A DNA stretch of 64,000 bases from contig NZ_FOWX01000006.1 in assembly GCF_900115555.1 (NCBI RefSeq), positions 124,001 through 188,000 on the forward strand, in the 5' to 3' direction. This document shows positions 8,466 through 19,880 of this stretch, in pieces. A model generated the notes under the pieces. It was given only the letters and a program-made list of their open reading frames with translations, was not told where the DNA came from and searched no databases. The DNA comes from Pseudomonas borbori. Its GTDB lineage: Bacteria > Pseudomonadota > Gammaproteobacteria > Pseudomonadales > Pseudomonadaceae. Each line of letters starts with the position of its first letter. The stretch's first letter is position 1. A program made the position numbers and the translations under genes.

Positions 8466-9986
8466 ATGCACTGGATAACTCGCTCCGGCTGGCCGGGCAA
8501 CCTGATCGCCCTGGTGGCCGGCGCCATCACCCCGCTGGCGCTGGCACCGCTCGACCTGTGGCCGCTGGCACTGCTCTCGATCGCCCTGTTCTATCTCGGC
8601 CTGCGCGACCTGAACCCACGCCAGGCGGCGTGGCGCGGCTGGTACTACGGCTTCGGCCTGTTCGCCGCCGGCACCAGCTGGGTCTACGTCAGCATCCACG
8701 ACTACGGCGCCGCCTCGCCGGCCCTGGCGGCTTTCCTCACCCTCGGCTTCGTCGCCGGCCTGGGCCTGCTGCTGGCCCTGGCCGCCTGGCTGTGGGCGCG
8801 CTGGCTGCGCCGCAGCGAAGCGCCACTGGCCGACGCCCTGGCCTTTGCCGCCCTGTGGCTGACCCAGGAAGCCTTTCGCAGCTGGTTCCTCACCGGCTTC
8901 CCCTGGCTCTACGCCGGTTACAGCCAACTGGACGGCCCACTGGCCGGACTCGCGCCCGTCGGCGGGGTATGGCTGCTGTCCTTCGTCCTGGCCTTGAGCG
9001 CCGCGCTGCTGGTCAACCTGGTACAACTGCGCGCGCGCAAGGCCTTTCTCGCCACAGCCTTGGTGCTGCTGGCCGGCCCCTGGGTCGCCGGCCTCGCACT
9101 CAAGGGCCACGCCTGGACTCTTCCTGCCGGCGAACCGCTCAGGGTCGCGGCCATGCAGGGTAACGTCGAGCAGAACCTGAAGTGGGATCCAGCTCAGCTC
9201 AACGCCCAGCTGGCGCTGTACCGCGACCTGAGTTTCAGCGCCCAACCGACCGACCTGATCGTCTGGCCGGAGACCGCGGTGCCGGTGCTCAAGGAACAGG
9301 CCGCCGGCTACCTCCAGTTCATGCACCGCTTCGCCAGCGAACGCCAGGCCGCGCTGATCACCGGTGTACCGATCCGCCAGGCCAACGAACGCGGCGAGCA
9401 GCGCTACTACAACGCCGTCAGCGTGATCGGCCAGGGCGAAGGCGACTACCTCAAGCAGAAGCTGGTGCCCTTCGGCGAGTACGTCCCCCTGCAGGAAGTG
9501 CTGCGCGGGCTGATCGCCTTCTTCGACCTGCCGATGTCGGACTTCGCCCGCGGTTCGGCCGAACAGCCGCTGCTGCAGGCCAAGGGCTACAAGATCGCCA
9601 CCTTCATCTGCTACGAAGTGGTCTATCCGGAGTTTGCCGCCGGGCTCGCCGCACACAGCGAACTGCTGCTGACGGTGAGCAACGACGCCTGGTTCGGCAG
9701 CTCGATCGGCCCGCTGCAGCACCTGCAGATGGCCCAGATGCGCGCCCTCGAAGCCGGACGCTGGATGATCCGCGCGACCAACAACGGCATGACCGTGCTG
9801 ATCGACCCCTTCGGCCGGATCACCGAGCAGCTGCCGCAGTTCGAACGAGGCGTGCTCTATGGCGAGGTGGTGCCCATGCAACAGCTGACGCCTTACTTGT
9901 ATTGGCGCGCCTGGCCGCTGCTGATCCTTTGCGCCCTGCTGCTGACCTGGGCGTTGCTGGCCGGGCGCATGGCCAGGACGCTGTAG
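8466..9986 (+). CDS. lnt: Apolipoprotein N-acyltransferase
   Basis: Inner-membrane enzyme that adds the third acyl chain to the N-terminal cysteine of lipoproteins before Lol export. The 506 residues have about six N-terminal membrane segments, a periplasmic nitrilase-fold domain (about 225-475) and a last C-terminal membrane helix. The catalytic Glu is in VWPETAVP, the Lys in LKQKLVPFGEYVP and the Cys in TFICYEVVYP, all present. The start at 8466 (MHWITRSGWPGN) is preferred over upstream codons because membrane segment 1 follows directly; the frame is open back to 8388. Last gene of the miaB-phoH-ybeY-corC-lnt run. Confidence 0.96.
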   Translation: MHWITRSGWPGNLIALVAGAITPLALAPLDLWPLALLSIALFYLGLRDLNPRQAAWRGWYYGFGLFAAGTSWVYVSIHDYGAASPALAAFLTLGFVAGLGLLLALAAWLWARWLRRSEAPLADALAFAALWLTQEAFRSWFLTGFPWLYAGYSQLDGPLAGLAPVGGVWLLSFVLALSAALLVNLVQLRARKAFLATALVLLAGPWVAGLALKGHAWTLPAGEPLRVAAMQGNVEQNLKWDPAQLNAQLALYRDLSFSAQPTDLIVWPETAVPVLKEQAAGYLQFMHRFASERQAALITGVPIRQANERGEQRYYNAVSVIGQGEGDYLKQKLVPFGEYVPLQEVLRGLIAFFDLPMSDFARGSAEQPLLQAKGYKIATFICYEVVYPEFAAGLAAHSELLLTVSNDAWFGSSIGPLQHLQMAQMRALEAGRWMIRATNNGMTVLIDPFGRITEQLPQFERGVLYGEVVPMQQLTPYLYWRAWPLLILCALLLTWALLAGRMARTL

Positions 9987-10017
9987 CTGCCAATTGGACG
10001 CGCTGCCTGCTTTCGTC

Positions 10018-10085
10018 GCCCGGATAAGCCTTGGCGCAATCCGGAATTGCGTCCCCCCGGATTGCGCTGCGCCTATCCGGGCTAC
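10018..10085. repeat. REP-like palindrome (GTAGCCCGGAT family)
   Basis: An imperfect inverted repeat whose outer arms are GCCCGGATAAG and CCTATCCGGGC and inner arms are GCAATCCGG and CCGGATTGC. It lies between the convergent lnt and DUF218 genes. It shares the CGTAGCCCGGAT...AATCCGGG core with the copy at 51075-51135. This sort of element is widespread between Pseudomonas genes. Confidence 0.75.
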
Positions 10086-10849
10086 GGTTGACCGTAGACC
10101 AGGGGATAGATCAACAAACCCAGCGCCTCGTTGAGCAACAGGCTGCTCTGCCACAGCGCCTTGCTTTCCGGCAGCCAGCCGCCGGCCGGGCGGCCGTTGG
10201 CCACGCTGAGAAAGCCCACCGGCGCCGCCAGCACCTGAAAGCCCGCCTGCTCGAAGCACCAGCGCGCCCTGGGCATGTGCCAGGCCTGGGTCACCAGCAA
10301 CACCCGCCTGACCCCGGCACCCTGTAGCAGTTCAGCGCTGTGCGTGGCGTTTTCCCAGGTGGTGCGGCTGGCCCCCTCCTGCCAGCGCACCGCCACGCCG
10401 AAGTCACGGGCCAACACCTGCGCCGCCAGCGCGGCCTCGCTGGGCGGCTGACCATAATGCAGGCCGCCACTGGTCGCCAGCGGCACGCCCGAAACCTTGG
10501 CCAGACGCGCGGCATAGCGCAGCCGTTCCAGCGCCATCGAGCTGGGCTGATCATCGGCCCAGGCCGGATCGCCCTGCTCGCGCCCACCACCGAGCACGAC
10601 AATCGCATCCACCTGCCGGGCCAGATCGGTCCAGCGCGCCTCGGCCAGCGCCGGCTCAGACTCCAGCAGACGCGCCGACCACTCCACCGCGATTGGCAGA
10701 CTCATCAACCACAGCCCGCCGAGCGCCAGGCCGAAACAGCTGGCGGCCACCCGTGGAAAACGCTGGCGCAACCACCAGGCAACCAGCAGCGCGAGCAGCA
10801 GCACGCCCGGCGGCATCAACAGTTGTTTGAACAGGTAACGAATAGCCAT
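10082..10849 (-). CDS. YdcF/ElyC/SanA-type DUF218 envelope protein
   Basis: 255-residue inner-membrane protein with two N-terminal membrane helices (about residues 9-27 and 36-52), then a DUF218 Rossmann-like domain. Family signatures are AIVVLGGGREQGD, LATSGG, the E..A.NT-like segment TTWENATHSAELL and VLLVTQAWHMPRA with its conserved His-Met-Pro-Arg. The ElyC group is linked to undecaprenyl-phosphate-dependent envelope synthesis; the catalytic activity is uncertain. The ATG at 10849 has a strong GGGAGGTG site. The end overlaps the edge of a REP-like element, and the next gene on the same strand (zinc ribbon) lies upstream. Confidence 0.85.
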   Translation of the reverse strand: MAIRYLFKQLLMPPGVLLLALLVAWWLRQRFPRVAASCFGLALGGLWLMSLPIAVEWSARLLESEPALAEARWTDLARQVDAIVVLGGGREQGDPAWADDQPSSMALERLRYAARLAKVSGVPLATSGGLHYGQPPSEAALAAQVLARDFGVAVRWQEGASRTTWENATHSAELLQGAGVRRVLLVTQAWHMPRARWCFEQAGFQVLAAPVGFLSVANGRPAGGWLPESKALWQSSLLLNEALGLLIYPLVYGQP

Positions 10850-10875
10850 CGGACACCTCCCAGGTGCCCGGCAGC

Positions 10876-14120
<3,245 letters not shown>

Positions 14121-14125
14121 ATGGG

Positions 14126-14155
14126 CCCGGCGCGACCGCGTGGCGGCGCGCCGGG
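14126..14155 (+). other. Hairpin in the leuS-lptE gap
   Basis: CCCGGCGCG (14126-14134) pairs with CGCGCCGGG (14147-14155) across a 12-base loop, directly after the leuS stop. No T tract follows, so it may partly uncouple leuS from lptE or protect the mRNA 3' end. Confidence 0.4.
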
Positions 14156-14179
14156 AAGCTCGACAAGGGGATAGCAAAG

Positions 14180-14791
14180 ATGATGAAACGGAATCTGTTG
14201 GTAATCGGCCTCGCCGCGCTGCTCGGCGCCTGCGGCTTCCAGCTGCGCGGCACCGGCGACGTCGAGTTCGCCCTCAAGGAGCTCGACGTCAGCGCGCGCA
14301 ATGCCTATGGCGATACGGTCAAGCAGGTGCGTGAGGTGCTGCAGGACAACGGCGTACGTGTCCACCCCGGCGCCGCCTATCGCCTGGTGCTGAGCGACGA
14401 GCAGGAAAACCAGCGCACCGCCAGCTACACCAGCTCCGCACGCACTGCCGAATACGAACTGACCCTGACCCTCGACTACGAGATCCGTGGCGCGCAGAAC
14501 CTGTTGCTGACCAGCAACCAGCTGGAAGCGCAGAACTTCTACGCCCAGGACGGCAACAATCTGGTCGGCTCCGACCAGGAAGCGGCGCAACTGCGCAGCG
14601 AAATGCGCCGCGAGCTGGTGCAACAACTGGTCCAGCGCCTGCGACAGGTCACCCCGGCCCAGCTCGACCAGCTGCAACAGAGCGCCGCAGCCAAGGCCGA
14701 AGCCGAAGCCGAAGCCCTGGAAGCCGCGCGCCAGCGCGAGGCCGCCCAACCGCAGCAGTCGCCCGTGCAACTGCCGACCCCCAGTCAGTAG
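14180..14791 (+). CDS. lptE: LPS-assembly lipoprotein LptE
   Basis: Outer-membrane lipoprotein that plugs the LptD barrel and helps insert lipopolysaccharide into the outer leaflet. The 203 residues begin with a lipoprotein signal ending in the lipobox LLGACG, followed by the family hallmark [10 protein letters not shown]. The middle part matches the LptE fold ([17 protein letters not shown]). The C terminus is a low-complexity Ala/Glu/Gln-rich tail ([17 protein letters not shown]) typical of Pseudomonas LptE and probably helical. Two ATGs lie in tandem at 14180 and 14183; either gives the same signal peptide. Order leuS-lptE-holA is conserved. Confidence 0.95.
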   Translation: MMKRNLLVIGLAALLGACGFQLRGTGDVEFALKELDVSARNAYGDTVKQVREVLQDNGVRVHPGAAYRLVLSDEQENQRTASYTSSARTAEYELTLTLDYEIRGAQNLLLTSNQLEAQNFYAQDGNNLVGSDQEAAQLRSEMRRELVQQLVQRLRQVTPAQLDQLQQSAAAKAEAEAEALEAARQREAAQPQQSPVQLPTPSQ

Positions 14792-14798
14792 AACCGCC

Positions 14799-14818
14799 GG
14801 GGCCGCCGCTACGGCCCC
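14799..14818 (+). other. Hairpin between lptE and holA
   Basis: GGGGCCG and CGGCCCC enclose a 6-base loop in the 42-base gap between lptE and holA. There is no T run, so it is probably not a strong terminator. Confidence 0.3.
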
Positions 14819-14833
14819 GCCGATCAGCGCCCG

Positions 14834-15880
14834 ATGAAACTCACCCCCGCACAACTCGCCAAGCACCTCCAGGGCAACCTGGCGGCGGTGTACGTGGTCA
14901 GTGGCGACGAACCGCTGCTGTGCCAGGAGGCCTGCGACGCGATTCGTGCCGCCACCCGCGAGCAGGCGTTCAGCGAACGCCAGGTGTTCAACGCCGACGC
15001 CGGCTTCGACTGGGGCAACCTGCTGCAGGCCGGCGCCAGCATGTCGCTGTTCGCCGACAAGCGCCTGCTGGAGCTGCGCCTACCCTCCGGCAAGCCCAGC
15101 GACAAGGGCGCGGCCGCCCTGCTCGAATACCTGGCGCGCCCGCCGGAAGACACCGTGCTGCTGATCAGCCTGCCGAAACTCGACGGCAGCGCGCAGAAGA
15201 CCAAGTGGGCCAAGGCCCTGATCGACGGCCCGCAGTGTCAATTCGTGCAGATCTGGCCGGTGGATGCCCAGCAGCTGCCGCAATGGATTCGCCAACGCCT
15301 GGCCCAGGCCGGTCTGAGCGCCAGCCAGGAGGCGGTCGAGATGATCGCCGTGCGCGTGGAGGGCAACCTGCTCGCCGCTGCCCAGGAAATCGAAAAACTC
15401 AAGCTGCTCGCCGATGGCGGGCAGATCGAGGCCAGCACCGTGCACGCGGCGGTTGCCGATAGCGCCCGCTTCGACGTGTTCGGCCTGATCGACGCGGCCC
15501 TCAACGGCGAAGCCGCCCATGCCTTGCGCATGCTCGAAGGCTTGCGCGGCGAAGGGGTCGAGCCGCCGGTGATCCTCTGGGCGCTGGCCCGCGAAATCCG
15601 CCTGCTCGCCACCATCGCCCAGCAATACGGCCAGGGCATGCCACTGGACAAGGCCTTCGGCTCGGCGCGCCCGCCGGTCTGGGACAAGCGCCGACCGCTG
15701 GTCAGCAAAGCCCTGCAGCGTCTTTCCGCCGCACGCTGGGCCGCGCTGCTGCAGGACGCCCAGCGCATCGATGCGCAGATCAAGGGCCAGGCCGCCGGCG
15801 ATCCCTGGAGCGGTTTGCGCATGCTGACCCTGAGCCTGTGCGGGCAACGCCTCAGCCTGCCCGGTGACCCCGGCCTGTAA
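14834..15880 (+). CDS. holA: DNA polymerase III, delta subunit
   Basis: Clamp-loader subunit that opens the beta sliding clamp during replication. The 348 residues match the family. The N-terminal MKLTPAQLAKHLQGNLAAVY and YVVSGDEPLLCQEACDAIR segments are typical; the latter precedes the degenerate P-loop region, since delta does not hydrolyse ATP. The middle and C-terminal parts (GNLLAAAQEIEKLKLLA, FDVFGLIDAALNGEA and ILWALAREIRLLA) form the AAA+ lid and collar domains. It follows lptE by 42 bases and precedes arfA. Confidence 0.95.
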   Translation: MKLTPAQLAKHLQGNLAAVYVVSGDEPLLCQEACDAIRAATREQAFSERQVFNADAGFDWGNLLQAGASMSLFADKRLLELRLPSGKPSDKGAAALLEYLARPPEDTVLLISLPKLDGSAQKTKWAKALIDGPQCQFVQIWPVDAQQLPQWIRQRLAQAGLSASQEAVEMIAVRVEGNLLAAAQEIEKLKLLADGGQIEASTVHAAVADSARFDVFGLIDAALNGEAAHALRMLEGLRGEGVEPPVILWALAREIRLLATIAQQYGQGMPLDKAFGSARPPVWDKRRPLVSKALQRLSAARWAALLQDAQRIDAQIKGQAAGDPWSGLRMLTLSLCGQRLSLPGDPGL

Positions 15881-15979
15881 CCCCGCCCGCCGGTCGCAGC
15901 CGGAGCGCCTGGACATTTTTTAACCAGCGGCTCATCATGCATGGACCCGCGCGTCGCGGGCCGCCGATGAGGACCCCGC

Positions 15980-16138
15980 ATGGCCAAAAACCGCAAGCAG
16001 AAGCCGAACAAGGCCAAATCCCTGATCGCCCAGCCGCTGTTCCGCTGCCGACAGGAAAAACCCGGCAAAGGCAAAGGCAGTTATCGCCGCGAAGCCTCCC
16101 AGCAAAACTGGGAGGCTTCAGTCCTTCTGGCCGCCTGA
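15980..16138 (+). CDS. arfA: Alternative ribosome-rescue factor A
   Basis: 52-residue protein, too short for most gene callers. It recruits RF2 to ribosomes stalled at the end of nonstop mRNAs when trans-translation fails. ArfA hallmarks are present: basic N terminus MAKNRKQKPNKAKS, then PLFRCRQEKPGKGKGSYRR, then NWEAS. The start at 15980 follows GAGGA at 7-base spacing. The last third of the gene contains a perfect 12-bp hairpin (16091-16119), so many transcripts may end or be cut there and yield a truncated, active, nonstop form; the full-length form with tail SVLLAA would be the unstable one. Identification rests on motif recognition. Confidence 0.88.
   Translation: MAKNRKQKPNKAKSLIAQPLFRCRQEKPGKGKGSYRREASQQNWEASVLLAA
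16091..16119 (+). promoter_or_regulatory. Regulatory hairpin inside arfA
   Basis: GAAGCCTCCCAG (16091-16102) and CTGGGAGGCTTC (16108-16119) form a perfect 12-bp stem with a 5-base CAAAA loop, followed by GTCCTTCTGG. It spans the codons just before and through NWEA of ArfA. In Escherichia coli an equivalent intragenic hairpin causes termination or RNase III cleavage, making arfA mRNA a nonstop message and so a sensor of tmRNA failure. Confidence 0.8.
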
Positions 16139-16212
16139 AAGCCTGCTGCAGCCCGCCTGGAGCCTCAACCGTGCTAAGGTAGCGGCCTGCAAAAAAACGT
16201 CTTGAGACCACC

Positions 16213-17505
16213 ATGCCCAACCTGCTTGTTCGCAGCCTGAGCCACATCACCTCGGCTTGCCTCCTCCTGCTCCTGACGGCCTGTGCCGAGGCGCCCGCTC
16301 AATCGCTGGCCACGCTAGCCGACAGCCCGAGCAGCACCTCGAGCAACCAACCCGAGCCCGCGGCTGCGCCCGAAAAACTCAGCTTCGCCGACTGGCGTGC
16401 CCTGCTGCGCAGCGATGCGATTGCCGCCGGCATCGACCCGGCGCTGTTCGATCGCGCCTTCGCCGGCGTCAGCCCCAACCCCGATGTGCTGGTTGCCGAC
16501 AGCAGCCAACCGGAATTTACCCGGCCGGTATGGGAATACCTGGATGGCGCGGTCTCCCCTCTGCGAGTCGCCCGCGGTCAGAGCCTGTTGCTGCAACACG
16601 GCAACACCCTTGCGCGCATCGAACAACGCTACGGCGTGGACAGAGAGACCCTGGTAGCCGTATGGGGCCTGGAGAGCAACTTCGGCAGCAACATCGGCAC
16701 TCACAACGTGATTCGCTCGCTCGCCACCCTGGCCTACGAAGGCCGCCGCCAGGTGTTCTGGCGCAGCCAGCTGCTTGCCGTGCTGCAGATCCTCCAGCAC
16801 GGTGACATCACCCCGCAACGCCTGGTCGGCTCCTGGGCTGGCGCCATGGGCCAGACCCAGTTCATGCCCACCACCTATAACGAACATGCCGTGGATTTCG
16901 ACGGCGATGGCCGCCGCGACCTGTGGAACTCCTCGGCCGACGCCCTGGCCTCGGCAGCCCATTACCTGCAGGCCTCGGGCTGGCAGAAGGGCCAGCCCTG
17001 GGGCTATGAGGTGCGCCTGCCGCAGGCCTTCGACTACAGCCTGGCCGACCCGGAAGTACGCCGCAGCCTGGCCGAGTGGACCGCGCTGGGGGTCGCGGCG
17101 GTCACGCCGCCAGCCCAGCACCTGGCAAGCGAAACCATGGCCACCCTGCTGCTGCCGGCCGGCCATCGCGGCCCGGCCTTTCTGCTGCTGAGCAATTTCC
17201 GCAGCATCCTCAAATACAACAACTCGACCTCCTACGCCCTGGCCATCGGCCTGCTGTCCGACGGCCTGCGCGGTGGCGAAGGCGTGCGTGCCGCCTGGCC
17301 CCGCGAGGAGCGCCAACTGGGCCGCAGCGAGCGCATCGAGCTGCAGGAACTGCTGGCGCAGAACGGCCTGAAGCCGGGACCGGCCGACGGCATCATCGGC
17401 GCCAACACGCGCAAGGCCGTGCGCGCCTTCCAGCTGCAACTGGGCTGGCCAGCCGACGGCTACCCGACCCAAGAGCTGCTGGTGCGGCTGCGCGCGCCAC
17501 TCTGA
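16213..17505 (+). CDS. MltB-family lytic murein transglycosylase with peptidoglycan-binding domain
   Basis: 430-residue lipoprotein. The signal ends in the lipobox LLTAC, so it is anchored in a membrane. The SLT_2/MltB-type catalytic domain covers about residues 50-350; the catalytic Glu lies in VWGLESNFGSNIG, and GAMGQTQFMPTTY and VDFDGDGRRDLW are family motifs. A C-terminal PG_binding_1 domain follows (about 370-425, with LKPGPADGIIGANTRKAVR). It cleaves peptidoglycan glycan strands to 1,6-anhydro products. This is the second MltB-like enzyme in the window (see 25553-26572) and lies outside the elongation cluster, so it may serve a separate remodelling role. Confidence 0.92.
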   Translation: MPNLLVRSLSHITSACLLLLLTACAEAPAQSLATLADSPSSTSSNQPEPAAAPEKLSFADWRALLRSDAIAAGIDPALFDRAFAGVSPNPDVLVADSSQPEFTRPVWEYLDGAVSPLRVARGQSLLLQHGNTLARIEQRYGVDRETLVAVWGLESNFGSNIGTHNVIRSLATLAYEGRRQVFWRSQLLAVLQILQHGDITPQRLVGSWAGAMGQTQFMPTTYNEHAVDFDGDGRRDLWNSSADALASAAHYLQASGWQKGQPWGYEVRLPQAFDYSLADPEVRRSLAEWTALGVAAVTPPAQHLASETMATLLLPAGHRGPAFLLLSNFRSILKYNNSTSYALAIGLLSDGLRGGEGVRAAWPREERQLGRSERIELQELLAQNGLKPGPADGIIGANTRKAVRAFQLQLGWPADGYPTQELLVRLRAPL

Positions 17506-17520
17506 GCGTGCACGGCCGAA

Positions 17521-17955
17521 CTATTCGGCCATGCTCTGCCCCGAACCGCCCATCTCCGCGGGCAGGTCGCGCAGCTTCGGCAGCCCATCCCTGATCTGTA
17601 GCACCGCCTCCTGATAATGCACGTGGAGCGCCGGCCGGTACGTCAGCTGTGGGATAAGCGCGGCATACACATCGACCAAGCCCATGCCCGGATGCTCGGT
17701 GAACAGGTGGCCGCCGCAGCGCTTGCACCACTTGCGGCTACTGGCCGGCGTCTTGTTGTAGCAGTCGATATTCTCGGCACCGCGGGTCACGCTCAGCGCC
17801 TCGGGCGGCCACAGGCTGAAGGCATTGACCGGCCCTGCCGACCACTGCCGACATGACTGGCAGTGGCAATAGCCCATCGCCACCGGCTCGCCGCTGACCG
17901 TAAATTCGACCGCGCCGCAGAAACAGCGGCCCGGGTAAAGCTGCTGGCTACTCAT
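17521..17955 (-). CDS. GFA family (CENP-V/Gfa) zinc protein
   Basis: 144-residue cytoplasmic protein of the glutathione-dependent formaldehyde-activating (GFA/CENP-V) fold. Zinc-site cysteines are visible in GRCFCGAVEF, YCHCQSCRQWS and KWCKRCGGHLF, the standard arrangement. Members bind zinc and some bind glutathione, but few have a proven reaction, so a substrate cannot be named. Its ATG overlaps the nitrilase stop codon (ATGA), so it is translated together with the nitrilase. Its tail is convergent with the lytic transglycosylase, 15 bases away. Confidence 0.9.
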   Translation of the reverse strand: MSSQQLYPGRCFCGAVEFTVSGEPVAMGYCHCQSCRQWSAGPVNAFSLWPPEALSVTRGAENIDCYNKTPASSRKWCKRCGGHLFTEHPGMGLVDVYAALIPQLTYRPALHVHYQEAVLQIRDGLPKLRDLPAEMGGSGQSMAE

Positions 17956-18917
17956 GCTTGCTCTCCTCTATGATCGCTATCGCTGTCCAGGCGCAGACTG
18001 GTCGCCGGCGTCCGCCGTACCTGCAATTCGAAGATGTCGGCACGGGCGTAATGCCCGCTGACGTCGAGGGTGCGCCGGGCCGGCGCTACCTGGGCGATAT
18101 CGATGTCGGCATACAGAATGCCTTCCTCGCGGTGCAACGGCCCGGCCACCAGCCGCCCCGTGGGGTCGACCACCAGCGAATCGCCGTCATTGATCCATTC
18201 CTGCGGATCGGCAAACAGCTGCTCGCGGCAGGGGAAATCCTCGGGAATGTCGCTGCCGCGCAGCACGCTGCCACTGCCGAGCACCCAGCAGCGGCCTTCG
18301 AGGGCGATGTGGCGCAGGCTGCCGGCCCAGCTGTCGCCACTGTCGTAGGTCGGCGCGATGTAGATCTCCACGCCTTGAGCATAGAGCGCGTAGCGTGCCA
18401 GCGGCATGTAGTTCTCCCAGCACAGCAGCGTCCCCAGGCGGCCGACCGGGGTGTCCACCGTGCGCAGTCCCGCTGCATCGCCGGGGGCGTGCACCATGCG
18501 CTCGGGGTTGGTCGGCATCAGCTTGCGGTGGCGATTGAGCAGCGTACCGTCGGCGCCTATCACCACCACGCTGTTGTAGAGGGTGCCGCCACCCTGGCGC
18601 CGCTCGCACTCATTGAGCCCACAGACCAGGGTAACGCTATGCTCGCGGGCCGCCTGGTACAGGGGGTCGAGGTCCACACCGGCGAGGTCCACGGCATTGG
18701 CCAGCAGTCGCCCATGCAGCTGGCTCAGTAACGCCCCATCGCGGCCCGGGGCCAGGCGCCAGATCCACGACGGGTAACCGGGAATGAACAACTCGGGCAA
18801 GACCACCAGCGCGGCTCCCGCCGCCGCAGCCTCGGCAACCGACTGCACGCCTCGCGCCAGAGTCGCGGCGCGATCGAGCAGAACGGGGGGACGCTGAATG
18901 ATGGCAATCATGGTCAT
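17952..18917 (-). CDS. Nitrilase (carbon-nitrogen hydrolase)
   Basis: 321-residue enzyme of the true nitrilase branch, hydrolysing a nitrile to carboxylate and ammonia. The Glu-Lys-Cys triad is visible: Glu in LPELFIPGYPSW (about residue 42), Lys in RHRKLMPTNPERMV (about 126) and Cys in LLCWENYMPLARYAL (about 160). The CWENYMPLAR context is characteristic of nitrilases rather than amidases or ureidopropionases. The substrate cannot be read from the sequence. It is first in a two-gene unit with the GFA protein and divergent from an HxlR-type regulator. Starts at 18917 (MTMIAI) and 18911 are both possible. Confidence 0.92.
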   Translation of the reverse strand: MTMIAIIQRPPVLLDRAATLARGVQSVAEAAAAGAALVVLPELFIPGYPSWIWRLAPGRDGALLSQLHGRLLANAVDLAGVDLDPLYQAAREHSVTLVCGLNECERRQGGGTLYNSVVVIGADGTLLNRHRKLMPTNPERMVHAPGDAAGLRTVDTPVGRLGTLLCWENYMPLARYALYAQGVEIYIAPTYDSGDSWAGSLRHIALEGRCWVLGSGSVLRGSDIPEDFPCREQLFADPQEWINDGDSLVVDPTGRLVAGPLHREEGILYADIDIAQVAPARRTLDVSGHYARADIFELQVRRTPATSLRLDSDSDHRGEQA

Positions 18918-18988
18918 GATGCTCTCCTATGCGCGAACGCTATCGACTATCGAAGTCTCAGCCTGCGCCTGGCGTATCGAGCAAACTA

Positions 18989-19011
18989 GTCCAGAATCTG
19001 AAGTGTTGGAC
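18989..19011. promoter_or_regulatory. Possible operator between nitrilase and regulator
   Basis: GTCCA (18989-18993) and TGGAC (19007-19011) form an inverted repeat with a 13-base spacer in the divergent region. This spacing would suit a dimeric winged-helix regulator such as the adjacent HxlR-type protein. Five-base arms can arise by chance. Confidence 0.25.
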
Positions 19012-19054
19012 CTGGCGCCTCGAATCCCAGGTGCACCAACAGTGGGAACTCAGG

Positions 19055-19786
19055 ATGGATGACAGCTACGGGCAGTTCTGTACGGTCGCACGCGCCGCCG
19101 AGGCGCTGTGCGAGCGCTGGACACCGCTGGTAGTGCGCGAGTTGCTGTGCGGCAGCAAGCGCTTCAACGACCTGCACCGCGGCGTACCGCGCATGTCCAC
19201 CAGCCTGCTGAGCCAGCGCCTGCGCCACCTGGAGGAGCTCGGCGTGGTGCGGCGCACGACCAATGGCAAGATCAGGGAGTACAGCCTGACCGAGGCGGGC
19301 GAGGATTTGCGCCCGATCATCATGGCGCTCGGCCACTGGGGCGCGCACTGGATCGGCAGTCGCCTGCGCGACGACGAACTCGACGCCGGCCTGCTGATGT
19401 GGGATGTGCGCCGCTTCGTGTGCCTCGCCGAATTCCCGCCGCGACCGGTGGTCATCCATTTCAGCTTCCGCGACGCCCGGCCTGGCGAATGTGCGTGGTG
19501 GCTGCTGGTCGAGCACGGCGTGGCCGACCTGTGCCGCGACGATCCCGGCCGCGAGCCGACCCTGGTGGTGGACGCGACGGTGCGCGCCCTTACCGAGGTC
19601 TGGAGCGGCGAACGCAGCCCAGGGGACGCTCTCCAGGCCCGCGAGTTGCGGGTAATGGGCGCGCCCGTGGACACGCAGAACCTTTGGCGCTGGCTCGGCA
19701 CCAGCGCCTTCGCCACAACCCGCAGCAATGCCCGCCAGCGGATCGACGGCAGCGACGCCTCGGCACCCGCTGCCCGCCGCCGATGA
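19055..19786 (+). CDS. HxlR-type winged-helix regulator with extra C-terminal domain
   Basis: 243-residue transcription regulator. The N-terminal HxlR domain (about residues 1-100) shows the typical CERWTPLVVRELL, FNDLHRGVPRMSTSLLSQRL and LEELGVVRRTTNGK. The C-terminal 130 residues (about 110-235) form a second alpha/beta domain that may be an SCP2-like ligand-binding module. The start at 19055 (MDDSYGQFC) is chosen because homology to HxlR begins there; the frame is open from 18929, but that part reads as non-coding. It is divergent from the nitrilase/GFA pair and is the obvious candidate to control it. Confidence 0.85.
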   Translation: MDDSYGQFCTVARAAEALCERWTPLVVRELLCGSKRFNDLHRGVPRMSTSLLSQRLRHLEELGVVRRTTNGKIREYSLTEAGEDLRPIIMALGHWGAHWIGSRLRDDELDAGLLMWDVRRFVCLAEFPPRPVVIHFSFRDARPGECAWWLLVEHGVADLCRDDPGREPTLVVDATVRALTEVWSGERSPGDALQARELRVMGAPVDTQNLWRWLGTSAFATTRSNARQRIDGSDASAPAARRR

Positions 19787-19880
19787 ATGCTGCACCGCGG
19801 GCGCTGGTCGCCGATCGAGTACCGCAGTGTTGCGCAACGGCCGGTCATCGACCCCCTTGCATGGCGGCGGTCGCGCAAGC

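Noticed and set aside
8427..10259. A 610-codon minus-strand open frame opposite lnt
   Set aside because: Antisense shadow of lnt in a GC-rich genome; Gln/Gly/Arg-rich and without recognisable domains.
14799..14818. Hairpin as a real terminator between lptE and holA
   Set aside because: No T tract and the genes are usually co-transcribed; kept only as a low-confidence structure.
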